This document shows positions 50,536 through 59,047 of a stretch of DNA of 64,000 bases, one piece after another; the first letter of the stretch is position 1, and the number at the start of each line of letters is the position of its first letter. Under the pieces are notes generated by a model. That model saw only the letters and a program-made list of their open reading frames with translations. It did no database searches and had not been told where the DNA came from. Source of the stretch: Lichenifustis flavocetrariae (GTDB taxonomy: Bacteria > Pseudomonadota > Alphaproteobacteria > Rhizobiales > Beijerinckiaceae); assembly GCF_026130545.1 (NCBI RefSeq), contig NZ_JAMOIM010000011.1, positions 144,317-208,316 of the forward strand. The letters run 5' to 3'. Position numbers and translations under genes: made by a program.

Positions 50536-52002
50536 TTAGGCGAACCGCGCCGGAATGCTAGCCTTACGGAGGAGATCCGAGACGTGGCTGGTGAGACCGA
50601 CGGCACCGCGGATGCGTATGCCTGTATCCCGTGGCAGGCGCGCGAGGAGCGAGCGAAGCGCCTCCAATCCTTGGGAACTCTCGAAGTCGATCCAATCGGC
50701 GGCCTCGCCCGGAACGATGGCGTCCCGGGAGGACGCGCTCGCCCCTCTGTGGAGCTGCACCACCCAAGATTTATGGCCGTCGAACACCCATTCTAAGCGC
50801 ACGCTGCCCAACGCGGATCGTGCTTGCCGAAACAACGCTGTGACAGCCCCCTCCACTTCGTCCGGTAAGACCTCTGGACCCTGCACGCCCAGCATGAAAA
50901 GATCGCCCTCGCCACGCCTGCCCTCGAGGCAGCAGCTCCCGTCGGCAAGCTCGAGCGCGGCTCCCGCGTAGACGGCGGGAACGGCCGACTGCGAGATAAG
51001 GGAGGGGATAGCGGTGCCGTCCGGATCCTCTGACGCCATAAACGCGAAGGGATCGGCGTAACCCCTGAGCGTCGTGTACTTGCCCGGCAACTGCTCGCGC
51101 GGACTGGTGCGCAGCCACGTCTCGGCGCTGCCGGTGGGCTGGCCAAACGAGAACGGCGCGACGCGCCTGTTGACCACGAGCGTTCGCGGCACGCGGAGTC
51201 CCGCAGCGTCTGCGACGAGCAGCCCATAGACTTTGTCGCCGAGCATTCGGCTAAAGTTGTTTGGCCAGGCGACCTCGTGGGTCAAGCGCGTCTGGTCGGC
51301 GGGGTCGTGCTCCCAAAGCAGCGTATGCCCGCCTCGCCATCCACACCGCCGTGGATGGATGCTGAACTCGACTCGCCCGGAAAGATCATTATTGAGTTCC
51401 GGCGCGAAGCCGTAAACGGCCGTAAGGACGTGCTCGGCCCATGTGACGGGAAGCGCGGCGGTGCCGGGCTTCTCGACGCCGCGGGGCGTATCATCGGGCG
51501 TGAACTCAATAAGACCGCCGAGCGCAACGCCCGATACGCCACCGTCGTGGACGTCGATCAGCTCGTTGACGATGGTATGCAGACCTTGCGCCGAGAGAGA
51601 TCGAAGGGCGTCGAGTGCTTCATCCACGCGAGCGAGCCCGTAGACAAATGGCCTACTCTGCGCGGACTCGGGCGAAAAGCTGCGGACGTTGACCTTGCCG
51701 TCCGCGCTGTTGGCGAGCAATCTCTCGACGGCGTCCGCATCGGACGCAAAGGCGTGGTTGGGCGCGAGCCCGAGGACGCGACAATATTGTTGGACGGGAC
51801 CTCCGTGTGTGGGGGCGAAGCTCGCGAACTGCGCGACGTTGGCATGTTCCGCAAGGCTGTCCAGAATCGCATCTTTGCGGATTCCACCAAGGTGTCGCCG
51901 TCGCGGCTCGGGTAAGCTCACCGGGTCCTCCTGCGGTAAAGCCGTACGATACGCCTTATCGGTGAGAACACTGTTACCGGTCGGCTGAACTGTCGGCAAC
52001 AT
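50536..52002 (-). CDS. PEP/pyruvate-kinase-like ATP-grasp protein, 5' end apparently frameshifted
   Basis: A 488-residue frame from ATG 52002. The C-terminal part (LRGYADPFAFMASEDPDGTAIPSLISQSAVPAVYAGAALEL ... VRLEWVFDGHKSWVVQLHRG) resembles the ATP-binding half of PEP synthase and pyruvate phosphate dikinase, where the last block is E-W-x-x-D-G-x-x-W-x-x-Q-x-R. Phosphohistidine and PEP domains are missing. Upstream of ATG 52002 this frame reads VGPALRD then a stop, while the next frame holds a good start, MMILFSVRMPGGTELGWLHALHRGSAEAFATDQL (from 52124). Adding one base near 52030 joins them, so the gene may have lost its N-terminus. It converges with the dNTPase and may form a defence pair with it; function unproven. 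Confidence 0.62.
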   Translation of the reverse strand: MLPTVQPTGNSVLTDKAYRTALPQEDPVSLPEPRRRHLGGIRKDAILDSLAEHANVAQFASFAPTHGGPVQQYCRVLGLAPNHAFASDADAVERLLANSADGKVNVRSFSPESAQSRPFVYGLARVDEALDALRSLSAQGLHTIVNELIDVHDGGVSGVALGGLIEFTPDDTPRGVEKPGTAALPVTWAEHVLTAVYGFAPELNNDLSGRVEFSIHPRRCGWRGGHTLLWEHDPADQTRLTHEVAWPNNFSRMLGDKVYGLLVADAAGLRVPRTLVVNRRVAPFSFGQPTGSAETWLRTSPREQLPGKYTTLRGYADPFAFMASEDPDGTAIPSLISQSAVPAVYAGAALELADGSCCLEGRRGEGDLFMLGVQGPEVLPDEVEGAVTALFRQARSALGSVRLEWVFDGHKSWVVQLHRGASASSRDAIVPGEAADWIDFESSQGLEALRSLLARLPRDTGIRIRGAVGLTSHVSDLLRKASIPARFA

Positions 52003-52231
52003 GTCGCGGAGCGCTGGTCCGACAGCTGGTCAGTCGCGAAGGCTTCGGCGCTCCCGCGGTGTAGCGCGTGGAGCCAGCCGAGCTCGGTTCCGCCGGGCAT
52101 GCGCACGCTGAAGAGAATCATCATTCGCGCAATCTAGCGCGTCCTGATCGCCGACGAAATCGGCGGTCATACTCCCGCCACCCGTCCAAAGACCCGCTTC
52201 CTCAACCCGCGTCCAGAGGGATTGCATCGTC

Positions 52232-53017
52232 ATGGCCGAACGAAACTACCCCGCGCCCGTGCTGACCGAGACCCTGAAATGGGAAGGCGGCCGCGTCGAC
52301 GATCCTCGCGATCCCGGCGGCCGCACCAACCAGGGCGTGACGCAAGCGACCTATGACGCGTGGTGCAAGGGCTGCCATGCCCCGGTGCGCAGCGTCTACG
52401 CCATGACGGCGGCCGAGCGCGACGCCATCTATCGCACGGGGTTCTGGGCGAAGGTCGGCGGCGACGGGCTGCCGGACGGCGTCGACCTCGCCGGCTTCGA
52501 TTACGGCGTGAATTCCGGCCCGGCGCGGGCGCTCAAGGCGCTCAAGGCGGTCGCCGGCATGGCAGACGGGGCCGCGGCCGTGAAGGCCGTCTGCGCAGCC
52601 CGCCTGTCGTTCCTGCATGGCTTGCGCAAGGCGGCCTTCGAAAAAGGCTGGACGCGTCGTGTCGCCGCGATCGAAGCCGCCGGCGTCAAGATGGCGCTCA
52701 ATGCCCGGATCGGAACGCCGCCCGCGGCCGCGCCGACGCCGGGCGTCGCCGCTCAACTGCAGACGCATGCGAAGGTCGCGGCCGACAAGGCCAAGGCGCA
52801 GACCCGCACCGTGCAGACCGCCATGGCGTGGGGTGCCGCCGGCACTGCGACACAGGTCGCGCCGACACCCGCTCTGCACATCTCCCTCGTCGCTCTCGGG
52901 ATCGCCGGCGTGGTGCTCGCGGTCGCGATCGCCGTGCTGCTCTGGCGTCGAGCGCACGCGCAAGCCCGTGCCGACGCCTATTCCGCCCTCGCTCAAACCG
53001 CCGCAAAGGACGCCTGA
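52232..53017 (+). CDS. Endolysin, glycoside hydrolase family 108, with C-terminal membrane anchor
   Basis: A 261-residue muramidase-type lysin. The GH108 domain (about 1-90) has the catalytic Glu18 in LKWEGGRVDDPRDPGGRTNQGVTQATYDAW, followed by YGVNSGPARALKALKAV and a peptidoglycan-binding PG3-like region to about 165. An Ala-rich linker leads to a transmembrane helix (about 218-240, LVALGIAGVVLAVAIAVLLWRR). A C-terminal helix is unusual for a soluble lysin and suggests membrane tethering. It begins the lysis cassette. Confidence 0.92.
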   Translation: MAERNYPAPVLTETLKWEGGRVDDPRDPGGRTNQGVTQATYDAWCKGCHAPVRSVYAMTAAERDAIYRTGFWAKVGGDGLPDGVDLAGFDYGVNSGPARALKALKAVAGMADGAAAVKAVCAARLSFLHGLRKAAFEKGWTRRVAAIEAAGVKMALNARIGTPPAAAPTPGVAAQLQTHAKVAADKAKAQTRTVQTAMAWGAAGTATQVAPTPALHISLVALGIAGVVLAVAIAVLLWRRAHAQARADAYSALAQTAAKDA

Positions 53018-53018
53018 C

Positions 53019-53645
53019 ATGGACCTCGATTTCCAGAGCTTCAAACCCCTGATCAACGCGCTTGAGACGGCGGGCCTGCCGGTGCTCTCGACCGTGCTCG
53101 CGGCCGCCTTTGGGCCGGCCGGCTTCGTGGTCGGCCCGGCCCTCGGCATTCTCGTGCCGATGATCAACCGGGCGCTCGGGCTCGGCGAGGATGCGACGCC
53201 GCAGCAGGCGGCCGACGCGATCGTGGCAGACCCGGAGGCCGCGAAGGATAAGCTCGCGACCGTCCAGGAAGACCATTCCTACCTGCTGCAATCGGCGAAA
53301 CAGGTGCAGGATTTCACGCTCGGTGCCCAGGGGCAGCAGACGGCCTTGCTCGCGATCGACGCGCAGAGCCAGTCGATGTTCGTTCGCGGCTGGCGTCCCG
53401 CGGCTGCCTGGATTTGCGTGACGGCGCTCGGCCTCGACACGGTCGTGATCCCGACAGCGGCGTGGGTGGCGGCGCTCTGCGGTCGCACCCTGCCGGCGCC
53501 GCCCGACACGACAGCCTTGCTCGCGTTGCTCACGGCACTGCTCGGCCTGGGCGCAATGCGGTCCTTCGACAAGGCGAAGGGCACGTCGCCCCTAAAAGCA
53601 CCCGAGGCCGCGCCGCTGGCTCTGCCCAAGCGCCCTGCGCGCTAG
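53019..53645 (+). CDS. Three-TM holin (GTA holin family)
   Basis: A 208-residue holin from ATG 53019, one base after the endolysin stop. Hydrophobic segments are at about 20-45 (LPVLSTVLAAAFGPAGFVVGPALGILVPMI), 125-145 (AAAWICVTALGLDTVVIPTAAWVAALC) and 160-178 (TALLALLTALLGLGAM). The block MFVRGWRPAAAWICV is the signature of the 3TM holin family known from gene transfer agents. It should open the inner membrane for the endolysin. Confidence 0.88.
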   Translation: MDLDFQSFKPLINALETAGLPVLSTVLAAAFGPAGFVVGPALGILVPMINRALGLGEDATPQQAADAIVADPEAAKDKLATVQEDHSYLLQSAKQVQDFTLGAQGQQTALLAIDAQSQSMFVRGWRPAAAWICVTALGLDTVVIPTAAWVAALCGRTLPAPPDTTALLALLTALLGLGAMRSFDKAKGTSPLKAPEAAPLALPKRPAR

Positions 53646-53671
53646 CTGCTCTTTCATGCTCCGGAGGCGCT

Positions 53672-53992
53672 GTGACGGACGAACACAAGACAGGCGAGTC
53701 GGCATCGGCATCCGCGACCGAGCTACGCGTGCAGGTCGGCATCCTGGGCGAGCGGGTGTACGGGATCGACAAGAACCTCGGCAATCGCATCGATAACCTG
53801 GGGGCGAAGTTCGATACCTTCACGCAAGAGTTGAAAACGACCTATGCGACGAAGGTCGATCTGGCCGTCGTCGACGACAAGGTGCGCAAGGTCCAGGACG
53901 CGCAAAACTGGGTCATTAAACTCATCATCGGCGCAGTCATCGTCGCCGTGCTCGGCTTGGTCATCGTCAAGGGCGGGGTGCCACACCCATGA
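53672..53992 (+). CDS. Small membrane protein of the lysis cassette
   Basis: A 106-residue protein from GTG 53672 with GGAGG upstream. The first 75 residues are a coiled coil (TELRVQVGILGERVYGIDKNLGNRIDNLGAKFDTFTQELKTTYATKVDLAVVDDKVRKVQ), followed by one C-terminal transmembrane helix (VIKLIIGAVIVAVLGLVIVKGG). The layout resembles XhlA-type lysis helpers. It overlaps the next start by 4 bases. Confidence 0.75.
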   Translation: MTDEHKTGESASASATELRVQVGILGERVYGIDKNLGNRIDNLGAKFDTFTQELKTTYATKVDLAVVDDKVRKVQDAQNWVIKLIIGAVIVAVLGLVIVKGGVPHP

Positions 53993-54531
53993 AGCCCAAC
54001 CTTTTCGATCAGCCCACGGCCGACGAGCAGTTCTACGCCCGCGCCTTCGCCATCATGGTCGGACCGGGCCGCAAGGTCGCGTCGGTGATGCAGGTGTGCA
54101 ATCTGCTCTACTGGCTTGCGATGATCGGCGCGTTGGCGTGGCTCTTCTCTCAAGTCATCGACCGCACCCCGCCCGTCACGATCCGGTCGGCGCGGCTAGT
54201 GAACGCCACTGTCGCGGCCGGCGATCCCGTCCGGGTCGAGTACGACCTGCGCCGCTCCCGAACCTGCCAGACGGATGTGTCTTGGGCGATCTTCGACGGA
54301 TTGCAGGAGGTGCACCGGTTTGGTCCGGTGCAAGTCGACGCCGCCGGCAATCCCGGCGCCGACACGATGGTGCGCGCATGGCCGACGCCGATCAATGCCG
54401 CGCCAGGTCCGGGCCGGCTGCGCGTCACCTTGTCCTTCGAGTGTCCCGGCAACTATCTGCAGGCGGTCTATCCCGTGGTGATGGTGCTCGACGACGTCGG
54501 CTTTTTGATCGACGAGCCGCATCGGCGCTAG
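53989..54531 (+). CDS. Membrane-anchored protein at the prophage right end
   Basis: A 180-residue protein with an N-terminal cytoplasmic stretch, one transmembrane helix (about 37-57, QVCNLLYWLAMIGALAWLFSQ) and a periplasmic beta-sandwich-like domain (PPVTIRSARLVNATVAAGDPVRVEYDLRRSRTCQTDVSWAIFDG...LRVTLSFECPGNYLQAV) with two cysteines that could pair. It ends the lysis cassette; a spanin-like or superinfection role is possible but not shown. Confidence 0.7.
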   Translation: MKPNLFDQPTADEQFYARAFAIMVGPGRKVASVMQVCNLLYWLAMIGALAWLFSQVIDRTPPVTIRSARLVNATVAAGDPVRVEYDLRRSRTCQTDVSWAIFDGLQEVHRFGPVQVDAAGNPGADTMVRAWPTPINAAPGPGRLRVTLSFECPGNYLQAVYPVVMVLDDVGFLIDEPHRR

Positions 54532-54807
54532 TCGCCGCGATCTCGCGGTGCGTTAATCTCTAAACTGGCCGCGGACCAAGAGGGTCCGGATGATTCGTGG
54601 CGACATACCCTTAGGAGGTCCACTTTCGGGCCGTTACGCTCAGCATCGCGCTCTCCGGTACCTTTGCAAACCTGTTCAGTTTCGCCACCGCTCCGAACTA
54701 CGCCAAAACCCGATAAGCGGGCGTCTTGAAGCATGCTGAAACTGAGGCTTGCCTAAAAGAGCCATTTCGCCCCAAATGGCTCCAGTGATCGCCACGGGGA
54801 TTCGACC
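54532..54807 (+). other. Right-hand prophage boundary region
   Basis: No gene is supported. It holds hairpins such as GAGCCATTT-CGCCCC-AAATGGCTC (about 54759-54782) and GCTTATCGGG-type inverted bases near 54706-54720. The prophage's attachment site should be in or near this stretch, between the last lysis gene and the restriction operon, but the partner site lies outside the window, so it cannot be named. Confidence 0.4.
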
Positions 54808-55032
54808 ATGAAAACCATGTCGGCGCGGGAGGCGAAGAACGCTTTCGGCCTGATGATCGACACTGCGCGTGCGGAGCCGGTGCTGATCGAAAAGCACGGG
54901 CGCGGCGTGGTGATGGTCATCTCTGTGGAGGAGTACGATCGGTTGCACGGCAGCGCCGACGCGACGCCGATGCAGTCCGATGGCGCCGGCCCCAGGCGCA
55001 TCGACGACCGCGGAACATCGAAACAAGCATGA
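54808..55032 (+). CDS. Phd/YefM-type antitoxin upstream of hsdM
   Basis: A 74-residue protein of the Phd/YefM family: MKTMSAREAKNAFGLMIDTARAEPVLIEKHGRGVVMVISVEEYDRLHG. Such proteins bind DNA at their own promoter and usually neutralise a toxin, but no toxin gene is next to it. It overlaps hsdM by 4 bases, so it probably acts as an autoregulator that delays or tunes restriction-modification expression. Confidence 0.88.
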   Translation: MKTMSAREAKNAFGLMIDTARAEPVLIEKHGRGVVMVISVEEYDRLHGSADATPMQSDGAGPRRIDDRGTSKQA

Positions 55033-57011
55033 GCAATGGCGATCTCAACTGGATCACGAACTTCATCTGGGGCATCGCCGATGATGCGCTCCGCGACCTC
55101 TATGTGCGCGGCAAATATCGTGACGTGATCCTGCCGATGATGGTTCTGCGCCGCCTCGATGCGGTGCTCGAACCTACCAAAGCGGCCGTGTTGTCCATGA
55201 AACACAGCCTCGACAAGGCGAGCATCACCAACCAGGATGCCGCTCTGCGCCAGGCGGCCGGACAGGCGTTCTACAACACCTCGCGCTTTAATCTGCGCGA
55301 TCTCCGCAACCGCGCGTCGCAGGCCCAGTTGAAGGCTGACTTCGAAGCCTATCTCGATGGCTTCTCGCCGAACGTGCAGGAGATCCTCGACAATTTCGAG
55401 TTCCGCAATCAGTTCCCGAAGCTGTCCAAGGCCGACGTTCTGGGCACACTGATCGAGAAATTCCTCGATAGCTCGATCAATCTCGGCCCCAAGCCGGTGC
55501 TGAACGGCGACGGTTCGGTGAAGTATCCGGGCCTCGACAACCACGCCATGGGCACGATTTTCGAGGAACTCGTGCGCCGCTTCAACGAGGCGAACAACGA
55601 GGAAGCCGGCGAACATTGGACGCCGCGTGACGCCGTGAAGCTGATGGCGAAGCTGATCTTCGTGCCCATCGCCGATCAAATCACCTCCGGCACATATCTG
55701 CTTTATGACGGCGCCTGCGGCACGGGCGGCATGCTGACGGTGGCCGAGGAAACGCTGAGCGACCTCGCCGAGCAGCACGGCAAGCAGGTCTCTACCCATC
55801 TGTTCGGGCAGGAGATCAACGGCGAGACCTACGCCATCGCCAAGGCCGATCTGCTGCTGAAGGGCGAGGGCGAGGAGGCTGACAACATTGTCGGCGGGCC
55901 GGAATGGTCGACGCTGGCAAACGACGCGTTTCCGTCGCGCGAATTCGATTTCATGCTGTCCAATCCGCCCTACGGCAAAAGCTGGAAGAGCGACCAGGAA
56001 CGCATGGGCGGCAAGGCCGGCATGCGAGATCCGCGGTTCGTGATCGAGCACGCGGGCGACGCCGAATATAGCCTCGTCACGCGGTCGAGCGACGGACAGA
56101 TGCTGTTCCTGGCAAACATGCTGTCCAAGATGAAGCACAACACGCCGCTCGGGAGCCGCATCGCCGAGGTGCACAACGGCTCCTCGCTGTTCACCGGCGA
56201 TGCCGGCAGCGGCGAGAGCAACGTGCGCCGCTGGATCATCGAGAACGACTGGCTGGAAGCCATCGTCGCGCTGCCGCTGAACATGTTCTACAACACCGGC
56301 ATTGCCACCTATGTCTGGGTGCTGAGCAACCGCAAGCCGGGTTATCGGCGGGGCCGCGTGCAACTGATCGACGCGACGCCGTGGTTCCGGCCGCTGCGCA
56401 AGAACCTCGGCAAGAAGAACTGCGAACTCGCCGAGGCCGATATCGAGCGCATCGTCGAGACGTTCCTCGCCTTCGCGGAGACGGAGCAGTCGCGCCTCTT
56501 CGACAACGCCGAGTTCGGCTATTCGAAGGTGACGGTCGAGCGGCCCTTGCGCGCCACCGGCATAGACGCGACGCGGGCCTATGCGCCGAAAGAGATCAAG
56601 GCCTTGAAGGAGGAGGGCCGCATCGCCGAGGACGGCGCGCCGGTCATCCGCCGCATTCATAAGCCCGGCAAAGTGACGGCCGATCCGCTGCGTGGCCTGT
56701 TCCCGGTGACGATCGACGGCAAACGCTGCGTCGTGGAATATGAGCCGGACAGCGATCTGCGCGATACCGAGACGGTGCCTTTGAAAGAAGCCGGCGGGAT
56801 CGAGGCTTTCATTCGCCGTGAGGTGCTGCCGCACGCGCCGGACGCCTGGATCGACGAGGCCAAGGCCACGATCGGCTACGAGATCAGCTTCACGCGTTAT
56901 TTCTACAATCCGCAGCCTTTGCGTCCGCTGGAAGCCATCCGCGCCGATATTCTGGCGCTGGAGCGCGAAACCGAAGGCCTGATGGCGGATATCATCGGGG
57001 CGGCGCGATGA
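55029..57011 (+). CDS. hsdM: Type I restriction-modification DNA methyltransferase subunit
   Basis: A 660-residue N6-adenine methyltransferase. The N-terminal HsdM domain (NWITNFIWGIADDALRDLYVRGKYRDVILPMMVLRRLDAVL) is followed by HWTPRDAVKLMAKLIF, the AdoMet-binding YDGACGTGGML (about 227-237) and the catalytic NPPYGKSW (about 312-319). A further helical C-terminal part of about 180 residues contacts HsdS. It works with the HsdS and HsdR genes downstream, overlapping HsdS by 4 bases. Confidence 0.96.
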   Translation: MSNGDLNWITNFIWGIADDALRDLYVRGKYRDVILPMMVLRRLDAVLEPTKAAVLSMKHSLDKASITNQDAALRQAAGQAFYNTSRFNLRDLRNRASQAQLKADFEAYLDGFSPNVQEILDNFEFRNQFPKLSKADVLGTLIEKFLDSSINLGPKPVLNGDGSVKYPGLDNHAMGTIFEELVRRFNEANNEEAGEHWTPRDAVKLMAKLIFVPIADQITSGTYLLYDGACGTGGMLTVAEETLSDLAEQHGKQVSTHLFGQEINGETYAIAKADLLLKGEGEEADNIVGGPEWSTLANDAFPSREFDFMLSNPPYGKSWKSDQERMGGKAGMRDPRFVIEHAGDAEYSLVTRSSDGQMLFLANMLSKMKHNTPLGSRIAEVHNGSSLFTGDAGSGESNVRRWIIENDWLEAIVALPLNMFYNTGIATYVWVLSNRKPGYRRGRVQLIDATPWFRPLRKNLGKKNCELAEADIERIVETFLAFAETEQSRLFDNAEFGYSKVTVERPLRATGIDATRAYAPKEIKALKEEGRIAEDGAPVIRRIHKPGKVTADPLRGLFPVTIDGKRCVVEYEPDSDLRDTETVPLKEAGGIEAFIRREVLPHAPDAWIDEAKATIGYEISFTRYFYNPQPLRPLEAIRADILALERETEGLMADIIGAAR

Positions 57012-58423
57012 TCGACGGGCTGCGACCCTATCCCGAGATGAAGTCGACCGGAGTTCAGTGGCTTGGCGACGTGCCAGCGCATTGGGACGTTCGGCGCATC
57101 AAGACTCTGCTGAAGGAAATCGATCATCGCACAAAATCGGGGGAGGAGCGCCTGCTATCGCTACGGATGCGTCGAGGGCTCGTCGACCATCATGATTCAG
57201 GCGGAAAGCCTATTCCGCCTGACGCGCTGGTTGGCTTCAAAGTCATCGAGCCCGGTCAGATTGTTATGAACCGAATGCGAGCAGCATATGGCCTGTTTGG
57301 GCTTGCCGACGTTTGCGGGCTCGTGAGCCCGGACTATGCGGTTTTCCAGCCAGCGGATAACTCATACAACAGATATCTGCTCGAAACGTTCAAGTTGCCA
57401 TCGCTCGCGGCGGTATTTCGTGCTGAATCTAAAGGCTTGGGTACTGGCGAATCTGGGTTCCTGAGGCTCTACACGGACAGATTTGGCCCGATCCCCGTTT
57501 CGTATCCGCCGCTTGACGAGCAGCGGTTGATCGTGCGGTTTCTGGATTGGCATGGTGCGCAGACGGCGAAGCTGGTCCGCGCCAAGAAGAAGATCATCGC
57601 GCTGCTGAACGAGCAGAAGCAGGCGATCATCCACCGCGCCGTCACCTGTGGCCTCGACCCGAACCCCAAACTCAAACCCTCCGGCATTCCCTGGCTCGGC
57701 GATGTGCCCGAGGGGTGGGAGGTGAAGCGGCTGAAGCAGGTTTCACGCATTCGCTACGGGCTCGGACAGCCGCCCGCTGAGAAGGTAGGAGGCTTGCCTT
57801 TAATTAGAGCAACCAACGTAGATCACGGTCGAATTCTCGCAAAGCACTTGGTCTATGTGGACCCTGATGCGGTTCCTAAGTCTCGCGGCGCATTTTTAAA
57901 GACTGGTGAAATCATCGTGGTACGCAGCGGAGCCTATACAGCTGACTCCGCAATCATACCCGCCGACTATGAAGGCTCCGTTGCAGGTTATGATATCGTC
58001 GTAACGGCGACGCGTGTCTTGCCCGAGTTCCTTGCTGCAGTCCTTCTTGCCCCACACGTGCAAATTGATCAGCTTATCCCGGCCAGCATGCGCGCCGCGC
58101 AGCCACATTTGAACGCTGAAGAACTCGGCGCTGCGGTTCTGGCGGTTCCAGACGCTCAAAGCCAGCGTAGGATCGTTGCTCATATTGACAATGAGACGGC
58201 AATTGCAAGCAAAGCGATTGACATTGCTCAACGCGAAATCGCCCTAATTCAGGAATTTCGCACGCGCCTGATCGCCGATGTCGTCACCGGCAAGCTGGAT
58301 GTCTGCGCCGCCGCGGCTAGCCTGCCCGAAGTCACCGAGATTGAACCCGCTGACGATCTGGCCGAGGTCGATGACCTCGACGAAGTCCCCAACGACGCAG
58401 AGAACGAGGAGGTCGCCGCCTGA
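57008..58423 (+). CDS. hsdS: Type I restriction-modification specificity subunit
   Basis: A 471-residue protein that reads the target site. It has two half-repeats: MKSTGVQWLGDVPAHWDVRRIK (about 13-34) and LKPSGIPWLGDVPEGWEVKRLK (about 221-242), each opening a target-recognition domain, and two conserved coiled-coil spacers (LVRAKKKIIALLNEQKQAIIHRAVTCGLD about 190-218; IALIQEFRTRLIADVVTGKLDV about 413-434). The recognition parts are lower in GC than the spacers. The two halves predict a split recognition site. The C-terminal tail is acidic. Confidence 0.95.
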   Translation: MIDGLRPYPEMKSTGVQWLGDVPAHWDVRRIKTLLKEIDHRTKSGEERLLSLRMRRGLVDHHDSGGKPIPPDALVGFKVIEPGQIVMNRMRAAYGLFGLADVCGLVSPDYAVFQPADNSYNRYLLETFKLPSLAAVFRAESKGLGTGESGFLRLYTDRFGPIPVSYPPLDEQRLIVRFLDWHGAQTAKLVRAKKKIIALLNEQKQAIIHRAVTCGLDPNPKLKPSGIPWLGDVPEGWEVKRLKQVSRIRYGLGQPPAEKVGGLPLIRATNVDHGRILAKHLVYVDPDAVPKSRGAFLKTGEIIVVRSGAYTADSAIIPADYEGSVAGYDIVVTATRVLPEFLAAVLLAPHVQIDQLIPASMRAAQPHLNAEELGAAVLAVPDAQSQRRIVAHIDNETAIASKAIDIAQREIALIQEFRTRLIADVVTGKLDVCAAAASLPEVTEIEPADDLAEVDDLDEVPNDAENEEVAA

Positions 58424-58493
58424 CCATGCCCGTTCTGGCCGCCACCGCTATGCTGACCAAAACCGCAACGATGTCCCGATTAGGAGACAGGCA

Positions 58494-58718
58494 ATGAGCG
58501 AAACCCATCGGATCACGGTCGATCCCAGCCAGTGCGGCGGGCGGCCCTGCCTGCGCGGCTTGCGCATCCGTGTGCGCGACGTGCTGGACCTGCTGGCCGC
58601 CGGCGCCGACCGCGCGGAAATCCTGGCGGATTATCCGCTGTTGGAGGAAGGCGACATCACGGCCGCCCTGGAATACGCCGCGCGGCAGAGCGACCATCCC
58701 GTGCTGCGCGTGGCCTGA
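58494..58718 (+). CDS. DUF433 antitoxin-type protein
   Basis: A 74-residue protein from ATG 58494 with AGGAG upstream. ITVDPSQCGGRPCLRGLRIRVRDVLDLLAAGADRAEILADYPLLEEGDITAALEYAAR is the DUF433 (VapB-like winged helix) signature. It pairs with the following DUF5615 protein, whose ATG overlaps its stop. Confidence 0.92.
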   Translation: MSETHRITVDPSQCGGRPCLRGLRIRVRDVLDLLAAGADRAEILADYPLLEEGDITAALEYAARQSDHPVLRVA

Positions 58719-59047
58719 TGCGCTTCCTGGTCGACGCACAATTGCCACCCGCCCTGGCCCGCTGGCTCGCCGCCCAGGGGCATGAGGCGGCGCATGTCGG
58801 CGACCTCGGGATGCAGGCGGCGTCCGACGCCGCGATCTGGGATCACGCCCTGGTGTCGTCCTCGGCGATCGTCACCAAGGACGAGGATTTCGTGCAGCGG
58901 AAGGTGCTGGCGGATAACGGGCCGGTTGTGGTCTGGATCAGGCTGCCCAACACACGGCGGCAAGAGCTGCTCGCCTGGTTCGAGACGGTGCTGCCGGATG
59001 TTCTAGCGGCGCTGCTGCGCGGCGAAACGCTGATCGAGGTAACATGA
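58718..59047 (+). CDS. DUF5615 PIN-like toxin
   Basis: A 109-residue PIN-like protein: RFLVDAQLPPALARWLAAQGHEAAHVGDLG, with the acidic Asp6, and later VTKDEDFVQRK (about 48-58) with more acidic residues. DUF5615 proteins are usually found right after DUF433 proteins and are thought to be the toxin (RNase) partner. Both genes lie inside the restriction operon. Confidence 0.9.
   Translation: MRFLVDAQLPPALARWLAAQGHEAAHVGDLGMQAASDAAIWDHALVSSSAIVTKDEDFVQRKVLADNGPVVVWIRLPNTRRQELLAWFETVLPDVLAALLRGETLIEVT

Noticed and set aside
54753..56834. 693-codon minus-strand frame opposite hsdM
   Set aside because: Antisense shadow of a well-supported methyltransferase gene; no motifs of its own.
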